Part shown: one piece after another, positions 12,946 to 21,211 of the stretch
How positions within the stretch are numbered: the first letter of the stretch is position 1
Layout: the number at the start of each line of letters is the position of its first letter
Assembly (NCBI GenBank): GCA_035633215.1
Contig: DASQFI010000052.1
Location: forward strand, 1-30,760
Source: DASQFI01 sp035633215
Lineage (GTDB): Bacteria > Acidobacteriota > Vicinamibacteria > Vicinamibacterales > SCN-69-37
Direction: 5' to 3'
DNA length: 30,760 nucleotides
The notes under the pieces: generated by a model
What the model was told of the DNA's origin: nothing
Databases searched by the model: none
Seen by the model: only the letters and a program-made list of their open reading frames with translations
Made by a program: the position numbers and the translations under genes

Positions 12946-14037
12946 ATGAGGAACAACGGACAACACGTTCAGCTGATTGGGACCAGCCAGGCGATTACAG
13001 ACCTGAAATCCGAGGTCGAGCGCGTGGCTCGGTCAGATGCCAAAGTACTCATTACCGGCGAAAGCGGCTCCGGTAAGGAGGTCGTCGCCCGCGCCATCAA
13101 CGATGCGAGCGGTCGGGCCCAGACGTTCGTGCCGGTCAATTGCGCCGGCATCCCCGAGACGCTCCTCGAGTCGGAGCTCTTCGGCCACGTCAAGGGCAGC
13201 TTCACGGGCGCCTATCGCGACAAGCCCGGGAAGCTCGAGATGGCCGACCACGGCACGATTTTCCTCGACGAGATCGGCGAGATGACTCTGCGCATGCAGG
13301 GGCTCCTGCTCCGGTTTCTCGAGACGGGCGAAATCCAGAAAGTCGGCGCCGAGCGCATGGCCAAGGCCACGGACGTGCGCGTCATGGCGGCGACGAACAA
13401 GAACCTCAAGGACCTGATCAACCAGGGCGCCTTCCGCGAGGATCTGTTCTACCGGATCAACGTCATCCACCTGGTGGTGCCGCCGCTCCGTGAGAGGCGC
13501 GAGGACATTCCGCTCCTCATCGACCACTTCCTGAAGAAGTTCACGTCGACCAACGGCAACGCGGGCAACGGCAACAGTCACAGCCCGGTGCGTGCGATCG
13601 CGCCCGAGGCGATTGTCGTGCTCTGCAACTACACGTGGCCGGGCAACGTGCGCCAGGTCGAGAACGTCATCGAGCGGCTCGTCGTCACCGGCCGCCGCGA
13701 GGTCGTGCAGGTCGAGGATCTGTCGCCGGAGATTCGGACGTCGACGGGCCTGAACGCGCGGCCCGCCCGCGAGCGCCGCCGCACGGTGGCCGACGACCTG
13801 TTCAAGAAGCTCATCGACGAGCGCGAGTCGTTCTGGACCGCGGTCTATCCGCTCTACATGAACCGCGAAATCACGAAAGCCAACGTCCGCGATCTCGTGC
13901 ACAAGGGGCTGGAAGAGGCGCGCGGCAACTACAAGATCGTGCTGCGGCTCTTCAACATGGAGATGGCCGACTACAAGCGGTTCCTGAACTTCCTGAGGAA
14001 GCACGAATGCCAGCTTCCCTTCAAGGACTATCGCTAA
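12946..14037 (+). CDS. PspF-like sigma-54 activator heading the EPS operon (paralogue 3)
   Basis: 363-aa receiver-less sigma-54 activator. Walker A GESGSGKE (Lys44), loop GSFTGA, Walker B IFLDE, FREDLFYRINV and WPGNVRQVENV are seen. The C-terminal domain is the one shared with the two minus-strand paralogues (ESFWTAVYPLYMNREITK...GNYKIVLRLFNMEMADYKRF...FLRKHECQLPF), but it is the most diverged copy and carries an Asn/Gly-rich linker near residues 200-212. The ATG at 12946 is preferred because the paralogues begin there; the frame stays open to a GTG at 12877. The gap to the export gene is 16 bp, so it probably heads the EPS operon and is well placed to control it. The Shine-Dalgarno sequence is weak. 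Confidence 0.87.
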   Translation: MRNNGQHVQLIGTSQAITDLKSEVERVARSDAKVLITGESGSGKEVVARAINDASGRAQTFVPVNCAGIPETLLESELFGHVKGSFTGAYRDKPGKLEMADHGTIFLDEIGEMTLRMQGLLLRFLETGEIQKVGAERMAKATDVRVMAATNKNLKDLINQGAFREDLFYRINVIHLVVPPLRERREDIPLLIDHFLKKFTSTNGNAGNGNSHSPVRAIAPEAIVVLCNYTWPGNVRQVENVIERLVVTGRREVVQVEDLSPEIRTSTGLNARPARERRRTVADDLFKKLIDERESFWTAVYPLYMNREITKANVRDLVHKGLEEARGNYKIVLRLFNMEMADYKRFLNFLRKHECQLPFKDYR

Positions 14038-14053
14038 ACGCGGGGTAACGAAC

Positions 14054-14683
14054 ATGTATCGCGACCTTCACGCCATTCGTGTTTTCATCGGCGCAGCTCT
14101 GCTTGGCTGCGCGCTGAGTGCGGGCGCGTCCGCTCAACAAGCGCCGCCGAAGCCGGTCGCGCCGGCGCAAAACGGCGCCAAAACCGTCGTGCCGCCGGTC
14201 GACTACGTCATCGGTGCCGACGACGTCTTAACGATCACCGTCTACGGGCAAGATCCGATACACACCGGCGACGTAGTGGTAAGACCTGACGGGAAGATTT
14301 CAAGGCTGCTGATCAACGAGGTTCGCGCCGCTGGCCTGACGCCGATGGAGTTTACGGCCGAGCTCGTCAAGGCGTATTCAAAGTTTTTCCAGGAACCCAC
14401 GATCCTGGTGACGCCCAAGCAGATCAACAGCCGTAAGGTCGGTATCACTGGCAACGTCTACAAGCCAGGCGAGTATCCACTAAACGAGGAACTGGACATC
14501 CTCGGGCTCATCACAAAGGCCGGAGGCCTGCAGGAGTACGCGGACAGGGAGAACATTCGGCTGATTCGGCGCCTTCCGAACGGAAAGATCGAGACGCTCC
14601 GGTTCAACTACAACAAGATCTTCGACACCAATAACCCAGACATTCCGAAACTCAGACCCGGCGATCAGGTCATCGTCCGCTAG
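14054..14683 (+). CDS. Periplasmic polysaccharide export protein (Wza/EpsA-like, short form)
   Basis: 209-aa exported protein of the outer-membrane polysaccharide exporter family. A signal peptide covers about residues 1-27 (VFIGAALLGCALSAGASA); cleavage after GASA is likely, though LLGC at 16-19 is a weak lipobox and lipidation is possible. The Poly_export domain begins at DYVIGADDVLTITVYGQ (about 55) with VVRPDGKIS following, then an SLBB-type segment (KVGITGNVYKPGEYPL) and the closing LRPGDQVIVR. It lacks the C-terminal amphipathic helix that forms the outer-membrane pore in full-length Wza, so passage through the outer membrane probably needs the barrel protein encoded next. This short form is the usual one in XrtA-type EPS loci. 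Weak GGGGTAA Shine-Dalgarno sequence. Confidence 0.88.
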   Translation: MYRDLHAIRVFIGAALLGCALSAGASAQQAPPKPVAPAQNGAKTVVPPVDYVIGADDVLTITVYGQDPIHTGDVVVRPDGKISRLLINEVRAAGLTPMEFTAELVKAYSKFFQEPTILVTPKQINSRKVGITGNVYKPGEYPLNEELDILGLITKAGGLQEYADRENIRLIRRLPNGKIETLRFNYNKIFDTNNPDIPKLRPGDQVIVR

Positions 14684-14691
14684 TCACAACG

Positions 14692-16068
14692 GTGCGCATC
14701 TTCGCAACCTCCGTTGTCGTCCTCGTACTCGTGGTGCTGACCGCGCGGGAGACGTCCGCCCAGACGACCCAGGGCCAGCAGCCGCAGGATCCAAACGCGC
14801 CGGTCCGGGTGCTGACGCAGCGGCCGTATCGCGGCGTGTTCGGTGGCGGGGTCGGTGAGACGTCGCAACTACTCACGCTCGGCCTCAACATGGGCGGCGG
14901 CTATGACAGCAGCGTCTTCGTCGACAACCGGCAGGATCCGAACGCCATCGCGCCCGTGAGTCGAAGGCGGAGCGGGTTCCTGCAGGGCTCGGCCAATCTC
15001 AACTACTCCCTCAGTCTCGGAGCGGTGTCGTTTTCGGCGGGCGCCGGCGTGTCGGCTTCGCACTACCCGTCGCTCGACGTCCCGGTGGCTCGCCGCTATC
15101 TCGCCAACGCGGGCGGGACCTGGCGAGTCTCGACGCGCGCGAGTCTCGGCGGACGTTACTCGATCGCCTATCTCCCGCTCCAGCATCTGGCGTCATTACC
15201 CGGCGGGCTGGATCCGGCGCTCGGTCCGATCGATCCGTTTGACAGCACGATCGGCGCGGCGTCGGAGACGTACCGCACCGAGAGCGGCGGCGTGAATTTC
15301 AACTACCGCATCTCGCAGCGCATCGGGTCGTCGTTTGACTACAGCCACTGGCGCATCGTGTCGCCCGACGGTGACCGGGACGTGTCGACGAACGGCGCAT
15401 CGGCGCGCGTGACGTACGCCCTGACGCAATCCATCGGGGTCTATGGCGGCTACCACGTCGATTCCGGCCAATACGGCAGCACCGACAATCAGCCGCGCTA
15501 CTACACGCACAGCGGCGACTTCGGTCTTGATTTCGCCAAGGCGTTGTCGCTCACGCGCAAGACGACGGCCGGGTTCGGCACGGGCCTGACGGGGGTGACG
15601 GACGGGAACCAGACGCGGTACGCGCTGACGGGGTTTGCGAGCCTCAGGCGGGAAATCGCTCGGAGCTGGGGCGCCGGGCTGACCTACAACCGGAACGTCG
15701 GATTCGCCCAGGCGTTTCGGCAGCCCGTGTTCAGCGACTCGTTGAGTGCCAATGTCGGCGGGTTGATCAGCCGGCGGCTGCGATTTAACAGCGGCCTCTC
15801 GATGTCGTTCGGCCGCGTCGGCTTCTCGGATCCCAATGACCCCAATGTGAACACCGACCGCGGATACCGGGCGTTGTACGCCTCGGCCGGACTCGGCGTC
15901 GCGATCTCGCGGATGCTGAGCGGAGGCGTCCGGTATTCGTACTCCCGGTACCGGTTCGGCGGCGACGTGAACGTGCCGACCGATCTGCTGTTTCAGGCGG
16001 GTCGCCACGGCGTGAACGTCTACCTGTCGAGCTGGATTCCACTCATGTCGCGCACGAGGAGACCCTGA
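14692..16068 (+). CDS. Outer-membrane beta-barrel protein of the EPS locus
   Basis: 458 aa with a signal peptide (about 1-23, VVVLVLVVLTARETSA). After it come an Ala/Gln/Pro-rich segment and regularly alternating strands rich in Gly, Ser, Tyr and Arg, with turn-like Asp/Asn-Pro segments: the pattern of an outer-membrane barrel. No enzymatic motif is visible. Its place between the short export protein and the chain-length protein suggests the outer-membrane channel of the export complex; this is inference from position and fold. The GTG start at 14692 leaves an 8-bp gap and puts the signal peptide at the N-terminus. The stop overlaps the next start (TGATG). The chain ends in RTRRP rather than an aromatic residue, so the usual C-terminal assembly signal may be the slightly internal SSWIPL strand. 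Confidence 0.75.
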   Translation: MRIFATSVVVLVLVVLTARETSAQTTQGQQPQDPNAPVRVLTQRPYRGVFGGGVGETSQLLTLGLNMGGGYDSSVFVDNRQDPNAIAPVSRRRSGFLQGSANLNYSLSLGAVSFSAGAGVSASHYPSLDVPVARRYLANAGGTWRVSTRASLGGRYSIAYLPLQHLASLPGGLDPALGPIDPFDSTIGAASETYRTESGGVNFNYRISQRIGSSFDYSHWRIVSPDGDRDVSTNGASARVTYALTQSIGVYGGYHVDSGQYGSTDNQPRYYTHSGDFGLDFAKALSLTRKTTAGFGTGLTGVTDGNQTRYALTGFASLRREIARSWGAGLTYNRNVGFAQAFRQPVFSDSLSANVGGLISRRLRFNSGLSMSFGRVGFSDPNDPNVNTDRGYRALYASAGLGVAISRMLSGGVRYSYSRYRFGGDVNVPTDLLFQAGRHGVNVYLSSWIPLMSRTRRP

Positions 16069-17651
16069 TGCTGCCCGGAAAAACGTACTCGGTCGACGAC
16101 ATCGTGCGCATCGTCCGAAAGCGCATCTGGATCCTGCTCCTGCCGCTGGCGATCATCTCGGCAGGCACCGCCGTCGTCGCCCGGCGCATGCCCGATACCT
16201 ACCAGTCGGACGCCATGATTGTCGTGGTGCCGCAGCGGATTCCCGAGGCGTACGTCAAATCGACGGTCACGATGCGCATCGAGGATCGGCTGCAGGCGAT
16301 CAAGGCGCAGATCCTCAGCCGCACGCAGCTCGAACAGACGATCAAGACGTTCAATCTCTACGCGAGGGAGCGCAAGGCGGGCGCGCTCACGGAAGACATC
16401 GTGGGGCGCATGCGCAACGAAGTCTTCATCACACCGACGAGACTGGGAGACGCCTTCAGGATCGGGTACGTCGGGCAGGATCCGCGGCTGGTGACGAGGG
16501 TGACCGAATATCTCACGACGTCGTTCATCAACCAGAGTCTCAAGGATCGCTCGACGCTCGCCGACGGGACGAGTCAGTTCCTCGATACCGAGCTCGATGC
16601 CGCGCGCCGACAGTTGCTCGAACAGGAACGGAAGCTGCAGGAGTACAACCAGAGACACTCCGGCGAGCTGCCGACCCAGCAGGCATCGAACCTGCAGGCG
16701 ATCGCGAATATTCAGATGCAGATTCAGTCGGTGCTGACGACGATCGCCTCGCTGCAGGACCGCCGCCGCGCGGTCGACAAGGAGCTGGCAGACATTCAGA
16801 CGATGAGCGAGCTGTTCCCGACGGATCCGAATCCGGCGTTGACGCCGAGCATTCCGCTCCTTCCCGGGACGGGCAACGCCGCCCAGAGGCTTTCGGACGC
16901 GCGCGCCAGGCTGGCGGGATACCAAGCCTTGAAATACACCGACGATCACCCGGACGTGCGAACCGTCAAGCGCTTGATTGCCCAGTACGAGAAAGAAGTG
17001 GATGCGGAAGCGCTCAAGCAGCCGGTCTCGGCCGTGACCCCGCGGCCCATTACGGCGGCGCAATACGCGCAGCAGAAGAAGATCGAGTCGCTGCGTGACG
17101 ACAGGGAGAGCTACACGAAGCAAGTCGCCGCTCTGCAGGCCGAGGAGCTGCGACTCCGGGAGCAGAACAGGACGTATCAGTTCCGCGCCGACATGGCGCC
17201 CACGCGGGCGTCCGAGTTGATCGAGCTGACGCGGGACTACGCTGCGCTGAACGGCATGTATTCCAGTCTGCTCGGCAAGAGAAATGAGTCGAAGATTGCG
17301 GCCAATCTCGAGGAACGTCAGATCGGTGAGCAATTCCGGCTGCTCGACCCGGCGCGTCTGCCCGAGCGGCCGACCAAGCCGAACCGGCCGCTGATCAACA
17401 TGATGGGGATCGCGGCGGGATTGGGGGTCGGTCTGGCGCTCGTCGGGTTTCTGGAGTTCCGCGATTCGACCTTCAAGACCGACGACGAAGTCTCGGCGAT
17501 TCTGACCCTGCCCGTGCTGGCGGTCGTGCCGCTCATGCAGTCCGACGAGGATCGGACACGCGCGACCCGGCGGCGGCTCGTGATGGGCGTGGGGCTCGGC
17601 GGCACCGTGCTGGGCTGTCTGGCCGTGCTGGTTTACACGTTTGTGCGTTGA
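16068..17651 (+). CDS. XrtA-type polysaccharide chain-length determinant (Wzz/GNVR family)
   Basis: 527-aa inner-membrane polysaccharide co-polymerase. TM1 lies at about 20-38 (IWILLLPLAIISAGTAVVA). A large periplasmic region follows with long coiled-coil stretches (about 165-260 and 340-400). The Pro-rich motif RLPERPTKPNRP precedes TM2 (about 445-463), and a further TM helix closes the protein (about 508-525). Length and the extra C-terminal helix fit the GNVR form found in XrtA/PEP-CTERM EPS loci. It has no fused kinase; the separate tyrosine kinase gene at 18714 supplies that. Start at 16068 with GAGGAG six bases upstream, overlapping the barrel gene stop. It sets glycan length together with the kinase and the sugar transferase. 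Confidence 0.9.
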   Translation: MLPGKTYSVDDIVRIVRKRIWILLLPLAIISAGTAVVARRMPDTYQSDAMIVVVPQRIPEAYVKSTVTMRIEDRLQAIKAQILSRTQLEQTIKTFNLYARERKAGALTEDIVGRMRNEVFITPTRLGDAFRIGYVGQDPRLVTRVTEYLTTSFINQSLKDRSTLADGTSQFLDTELDAARRQLLEQERKLQEYNQRHSGELPTQQASNLQAIANIQMQIQSVLTTIASLQDRRRAVDKELADIQTMSELFPTDPNPALTPSIPLLPGTGNAAQRLSDARARLAGYQALKYTDDHPDVRTVKRLIAQYEKEVDAEALKQPVSAVTPRPITAAQYAQQKKIESLRDDRESYTKQVAALQAEELRLREQNRTYQFRADMAPTRASELIELTRDYAALNGMYSSLLGKRNESKIAANLEERQIGEQFRLLDPARLPERPTKPNRPLINMMGIAAGLGVGLALVGFLEFRDSTFKTDDEVSAILTLPVLAVVPLMQSDEDRTRATRRRLVMGVGLGGTVLGCLAVLVYTFVR

Positions 17652-17666
17652 GCAGCTGAGTAGACG

Positions 17667-18701
17667 ATGTACGAACAATTTTTCGGCCTTCGGGAACGGC
17701 CCTTCGATCTGACGCCGAACCCGCGATTCCTGGTGCTGACCGAGTCGCACCGGGAGGCGCTCGCCAATCTCGAGTACGGGATTGGCAGCCGCAAGGGGAT
17801 CACGCTGCTCGTGGGCGAGGCGGGATCGGGCAAGACGACCATGATCCGCGCGGCGGTCGAAAAGATGCCCGCGCGCGTGCACTGCGTTCACCTGCACAAC
17901 CCGACGCTGTCACGTCCCGAGTTCGTGGAAATGCTGGCGACGAGATTCGGGCTGTCCGAGGAGGCGTCGCAGTCCAAGGCGACGATGCTGATCGAGCTCG
18001 AGGCGCTCCTGCGCGCCCGCCGCGCCGCCAGCGAAACGAGCGTGCTCGTCGTCGACGAGGCGCAGAGCCTGCCGGCCGAGCTGCTCGAGGAGATCCGGCT
18101 GCTCGCCAACATCGAGACGAACGACGAGAAGCTGCTGTCGCTCATCATCGCCGGCCAGCCCGAGCTGGCCGAGCGGTTGAACGACCAGTCGCTGCGGCAG
18201 TTGAAGCAGCGCATCGCGCTCCGCTGCGAGCTGCAGCCGCTGTCGGCGCAGGAAACGGCCGGGTACATCGCTGGTCGCATCCGGGCGGCGGGCGGCACGG
18301 GCGCGAAGGTCTTCACGCGCGAGGCGGTCGCGCTGATTCACGAACGCGCGCTGGGCATTCCCCGCACGATCAGCGTCATTGCCGACAACGCGCTCGTCGG
18401 CGGTCTGGCCGCCGGACAGCGGCCCGTCGGCAGCGAGCTCGTCCGGGAGATTTGTCGAGACTTTGATCTGAAGGGGGCCGTGCCTGTGCAGGCGCACCCG
18501 CCTTCGCCCCAGGCCGGCGTGCAGCCAGCCGCCGCGACGAACGGAGCTGACGGCATGGCACCATCCGCCCTGCTGGACCTCGCGCAACGGCTTCGCTACG
18601 CGCCGCAACCGACGGCGCTCGCCACGGAAAAGCCCGCCGCCCCGGGCGTGTCCACCGCGGCTTCGGCGAAGCAGAAGCTGCTGTCATTTTTTCGGAGCTG
18701 A
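17667..18701 (+). CDS. ExeA-like AAA ATPase of the XrtA/PEP-CTERM EPS system
   Basis: 344-aa ATPase. It begins with the family signature MYEQFFGLRERPFDLTPNP. Walker A is VGEAGSGKTT (Lys56), Walker B VLVVDEAQSLP, followed by SLIIAGQPELAERL and RIALRCELQPLSAQET, as in ExeA/GspA and the XrtA-associated ATPases. The lid domain ends near residue 265. After it comes an Ala/Pro-rich tail of about 80 residues ending SAKQKLLSFFRS, with no membrane helix or peptidoglycan-binding domain, unlike true ExeA. Relatives lie beside Wzz and tyrosine-kinase genes in EPS loci, and an energising or assembly role at the inner membrane is presumed but unproven. Gaps of 15 bp upstream and 12 bp downstream. Confidence 0.88.
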   Translation: MYEQFFGLRERPFDLTPNPRFLVLTESHREALANLEYGIGSRKGITLLVGEAGSGKTTMIRAAVEKMPARVHCVHLHNPTLSRPEFVEMLATRFGLSEEASQSKATMLIELEALLRARRAASETSVLVVDEAQSLPAELLEEIRLLANIETNDEKLLSLIIAGQPELAERLNDQSLRQLKQRIALRCELQPLSAQETAGYIAGRIRAAGGTGAKVFTREAVALIHERALGIPRTISVIADNALVGGLAAGQRPVGSELVREICRDFDLKGAVPVQAHPPSPQAGVQPAAATNGADGMAPSALLDLAQRLRYAPQPTALATEKPAAPGVSTAASAKQKLLSFFRS

Positions 18702-18713
18702 GGAGCGATCCTG

Positions 18714-19817
18714 ATGGGCCGGTTGACCGAGGCGATGCGTCGCGCCGCTGATGCGGCGGGCCAGGAGCCATCCGACGTCGTGACCGACGCGGCTGCCGCA
18801 CTGCCAAGCGAGATGAACGATGCGACCGACGATCTTTTTCCCATCGAGATCGCCGGCGCGCGGCCGCTGACGCCGTCAGCGACCGCTGGGCTCTCGGGTG
18901 AGCCAGCGGGGACGGCGGTGATCGCCCCCGGCGTCCCGCCGCCGGTCGTGATGGCGGCCCAGGTCGCGGCGGAAGCACGGCCTCGGGCGGTCGAGCCGAC
19001 ACCGTACGTCGATCAGGTTGGCTACGGCATGCCGCAGACGGCGGCGCCCGTGATCACCATCGATGAGCCGCCGCGCCCGGAGCGGCGCGAGCTGAACGCA
19101 GAAATCTTCGAGCGTCTGGACGCGACGCTCGCCCAGAAGATCGTCGTCGACCAGAACATCATGCCGGTCTCGCGCGAGCAGTACCGGCGGCTCGCGGCGA
19201 CGCTGCATCACGCCCAGGCCGATACCGGGCTCAAGGTCGTCATGATTGCGAGCGCGGTCGTCGGCGAAGGGAAGACGCTGACGGCGTCGAACCTGGCGCT
19301 CACGTTCAGTGAGTCCTACCAGCGCACCGTGCTGCTCATCGACGGCGATTTCCGGCGGCCGGCGCTGCACGTCGTCTTCAACATCGACGCGCCATCAGGC
19401 TTGAGTGAAGGGTTGGCGGCGGTCGTCGAACAGAAGCTCCCGCTCTATCGCGTGTCACAGCGGCTCACGATTCTGCCCGCCGGCCGGCCCACGTCGGATC
19501 CGATGGCGAGCCTGACCTCCAACCGCATGCGGCGTGTCATCCAGGAAGCTCGCGACGCGTTCGATTGGGTCATCGTGGACACGCCGCCGGTCGGGCTGCT
19601 GCCCGACGCGAACCTGCTCGCGGCCATGGTCGACGGCGCGGTGCTCGTCGTCCGGGCCAATTCGACTCCGTATCACCAGGTGGTGCGCGCGATCGACGCG
19701 CTCGATCGCGATCGCCTGCTTGGCGTGGTGCTCAACTCGGCCACCAGCCCAAACGGGACGGGACACAACAACTATTACACCTACTACCACGGCACGCGAC
19801 CGCAGGCAGATCAATAG
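18714..19817 (+). CDS. Cytoplasmic bacterial tyrosine kinase (CpsD/CapB type) of the EPS locus
   Basis: 367-aa BY-kinase that autophosphorylates and controls Wzz-dependent polymerisation. Residues 1-140 are low-complexity, Ala/Pro-rich and without a membrane helix. The kinase domain has Walker A VVGEGKT (Lys187), Walker A' LLIDGDFRRP (Asp210) and Walker B VIVDTPP (Asp289). The C-terminus carries the expected tyrosine cluster NNYYTYYHG (Tyr354, 355, 357, 358), the likely autophosphorylation tail. AGGAG at 18701-18705 supports the ATG at 18714. It resembles the XrtA-associated tyrosine kinases. The partner membrane activator should be the Wzz-like protein two genes upstream. Confidence 0.92.
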   Translation: MGRLTEAMRRAADAAGQEPSDVVTDAAAALPSEMNDATDDLFPIEIAGARPLTPSATAGLSGEPAGTAVIAPGVPPPVVMAAQVAAEARPRAVEPTPYVDQVGYGMPQTAAPVITIDEPPRPERRELNAEIFERLDATLAQKIVVDQNIMPVSREQYRRLAATLHHAQADTGLKVVMIASAVVGEGKTLTASNLALTFSESYQRTVLLIDGDFRRPALHVVFNIDAPSGLSEGLAAVVEQKLPLYRVSQRLTILPAGRPTSDPMASLTSNRMRRVIQEARDAFDWVIVDTPPVGLLPDANLLAAMVDGAVLVVRANSTPYHQVVRAIDALDRDRLLGVVLNSATSPNGTGHNNYYTYYHGTRPQADQ

Positions 19818-19825
19818 CGGGTTCC

Positions 19826-21208
19826 ATGCACCGGCTCACCCTTCGCTCGCTCACGCTCGTCGTGTTCGAGACCGTGCTGATCGTCGCGGCGGTCGCGGTG
19901 GCCGCGTATGTGCGGTTCGGCGACTGGGCGTGGGTGATTCTCGTCAACGAGAACGGCGCGGCCAAAACCCTGCTCGCGGCCGGCGTGGCGCAAGCGTGTC
20001 TGTACTACGCGGATCTCTACGATCTCCGGCTCGCCTCCGACCGGCCTGAGCTCTTCGTCCGGATCGTCCAGGCGCTCGGCGCCGCATCGTTCATCCTCGC
20101 CGTCGTCTACTTCTGGTTTCCGGCGCTGATCATCGGGCGCGGCGTGTTCATGATCGCCGCGTTTCTCGTGATCACGCTCGTGATCACCTGGCGACTCGTC
20201 TTCGTCTGGATGAGCGGATACATGGGGCCGCGCGAGCGGCTGCTGCTCGTCGGCACGAGCCCGGCGGCGGTGAGCCTTGCGCGCGAGCTCTACGACCACC
20301 GCCACGAGCTCGGCGTCGAGATCGTCGGCTTCGTCGACTCCGACGCGGCGCTGCTCGGCACGCGAGTCGTGAACCCGGGAGTGATCGGCCTGATCGACGA
20401 CATTCCCGCGATCGTCCGCGCCCGGTCGGTGGACCGGGTGGTCGTCAGCCTCTCGGACGCGCGCGGCAAGCTGCCCATGGAGAAGCTGCTCGAAATGAAG
20501 CTCGACGGCGTAACGTTCGACCATCTCGCCTCGGTCTACGAGGAGTACATGGGCAAGATCGCGGTCGAGAACCTGCGGCCGAGCTGGCTGATCTTCTCGT
20601 CCGGCTTCCGCAAGAGCCGCGTAATGGCCGCGTCCAAGCGCGCCGTGGACATCGTCGTGTCGAGCCTGGGCCTGGCCGTTGGCCTGCCGGTCATGGCGAC
20701 GATTGCCCTGGCGATCAGACTCACGTCGAACGGAGCGGTCTTCTATCACCAGCGTCGGGTCGGCCGGCTCGGCCGCATCTTCACCGTGCACAAGTTCCGC
20801 ACGATGGTGACCGATGCCGAAGCGACGACCGGGCCGGTGTGGGCATCGAAGGACGGAGATATCCGCGTCACACCGATCGGCCGCTGGCTGCGTCGCACGC
20901 GCCTCGACGAGCTGCCGCAGTTCTGGAACGTTGTGAAGGGCGAGATGAGCCTCGTCGGACCGCGGCCGGAGCGCCCGGAGTTCGTCGAGGACCTGACTCG
21001 CGTCATTCCCTATTACGGGCAGCGGCACATCGTCAGGCCGGGCGTCACCGGCTGGGCGCAGGTCCGCTACACGTACGGCGCGAGCACGGAAGACGCGCTG
21101 CAGAAGCTGCAGTACGACCTCTACTACATCAAGAACTCGTCGATTGCGCTCGACTTCTTCATCATCTTCGACACGATCAAGACTGTCATCCGCCAAAAGG
21201 GCGCCTGA
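19826..21208 (+). CDS. Polyprenyl-phosphate hexose-1-phosphate transferase (XrtA system, TIGR03013-like)
   Basis: 460-aa initiating transferase that moves a sugar-1-phosphate from a nucleotide sugar to undecaprenyl phosphate, starting the EPS repeat unit at the inner membrane. Four hydrophobic helices lie within residues about 8-125. A Rossmann-like CoA-binding fold follows (RLLLVGTSPAAVSLARELY). A membrane-associated hairpin (RAVDIVVSSLGLAVGLPV) leads into the catalytic domain: KFRTMVTDAEA, RTRLDELPQFWNV, SLVGPRPERPEFV, RPGVTGWAQVRY and YDLYYIKN. The motifs are complete. The ATG at 19826 is chosen because it starts the first helix; the frame is open far upstream into the kinase gene. The acceptor sugar (glucose or galactose) cannot be read from the sequence. 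Confidence 0.92.
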   Translation: MHRLTLRSLTLVVFETVLIVAAVAVAAYVRFGDWAWVILVNENGAAKTLLAAGVAQACLYYADLYDLRLASDRPELFVRIVQALGAASFILAVVYFWFPALIIGRGVFMIAAFLVITLVITWRLVFVWMSGYMGPRERLLLVGTSPAAVSLARELYDHRHELGVEIVGFVDSDAALLGTRVVNPGVIGLIDDIPAIVRARSVDRVVVSLSDARGKLPMEKLLEMKLDGVTFDHLASVYEEYMGKIAVENLRPSWLIFSSGFRKSRVMAASKRAVDIVVSSLGLAVGLPVMATIALAIRLTSNGAVFYHQRRVGRLGRIFTVHKFRTMVTDAEATTGPVWASKDGDIRVTPIGRWLRRTRLDELPQFWNVVKGEMSLVGPRPERPEFVEDLTRVIPYYGQRHIVRPGVTGWAQVRYTYGASTEDALQKLQYDLYYIKNSSIALDFFIIFDTIKTVIRQKGA

Positions 21209-21211
21209 ACC

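Noticed and set aside
12676..12966. 96-codon minus-strand ORF in the divergent region
   Set aside because: It overlaps the start of activator paralogue 3, crosses the perfect stem-loops, has no Shine-Dalgarno sequence and no recognisable family pattern.
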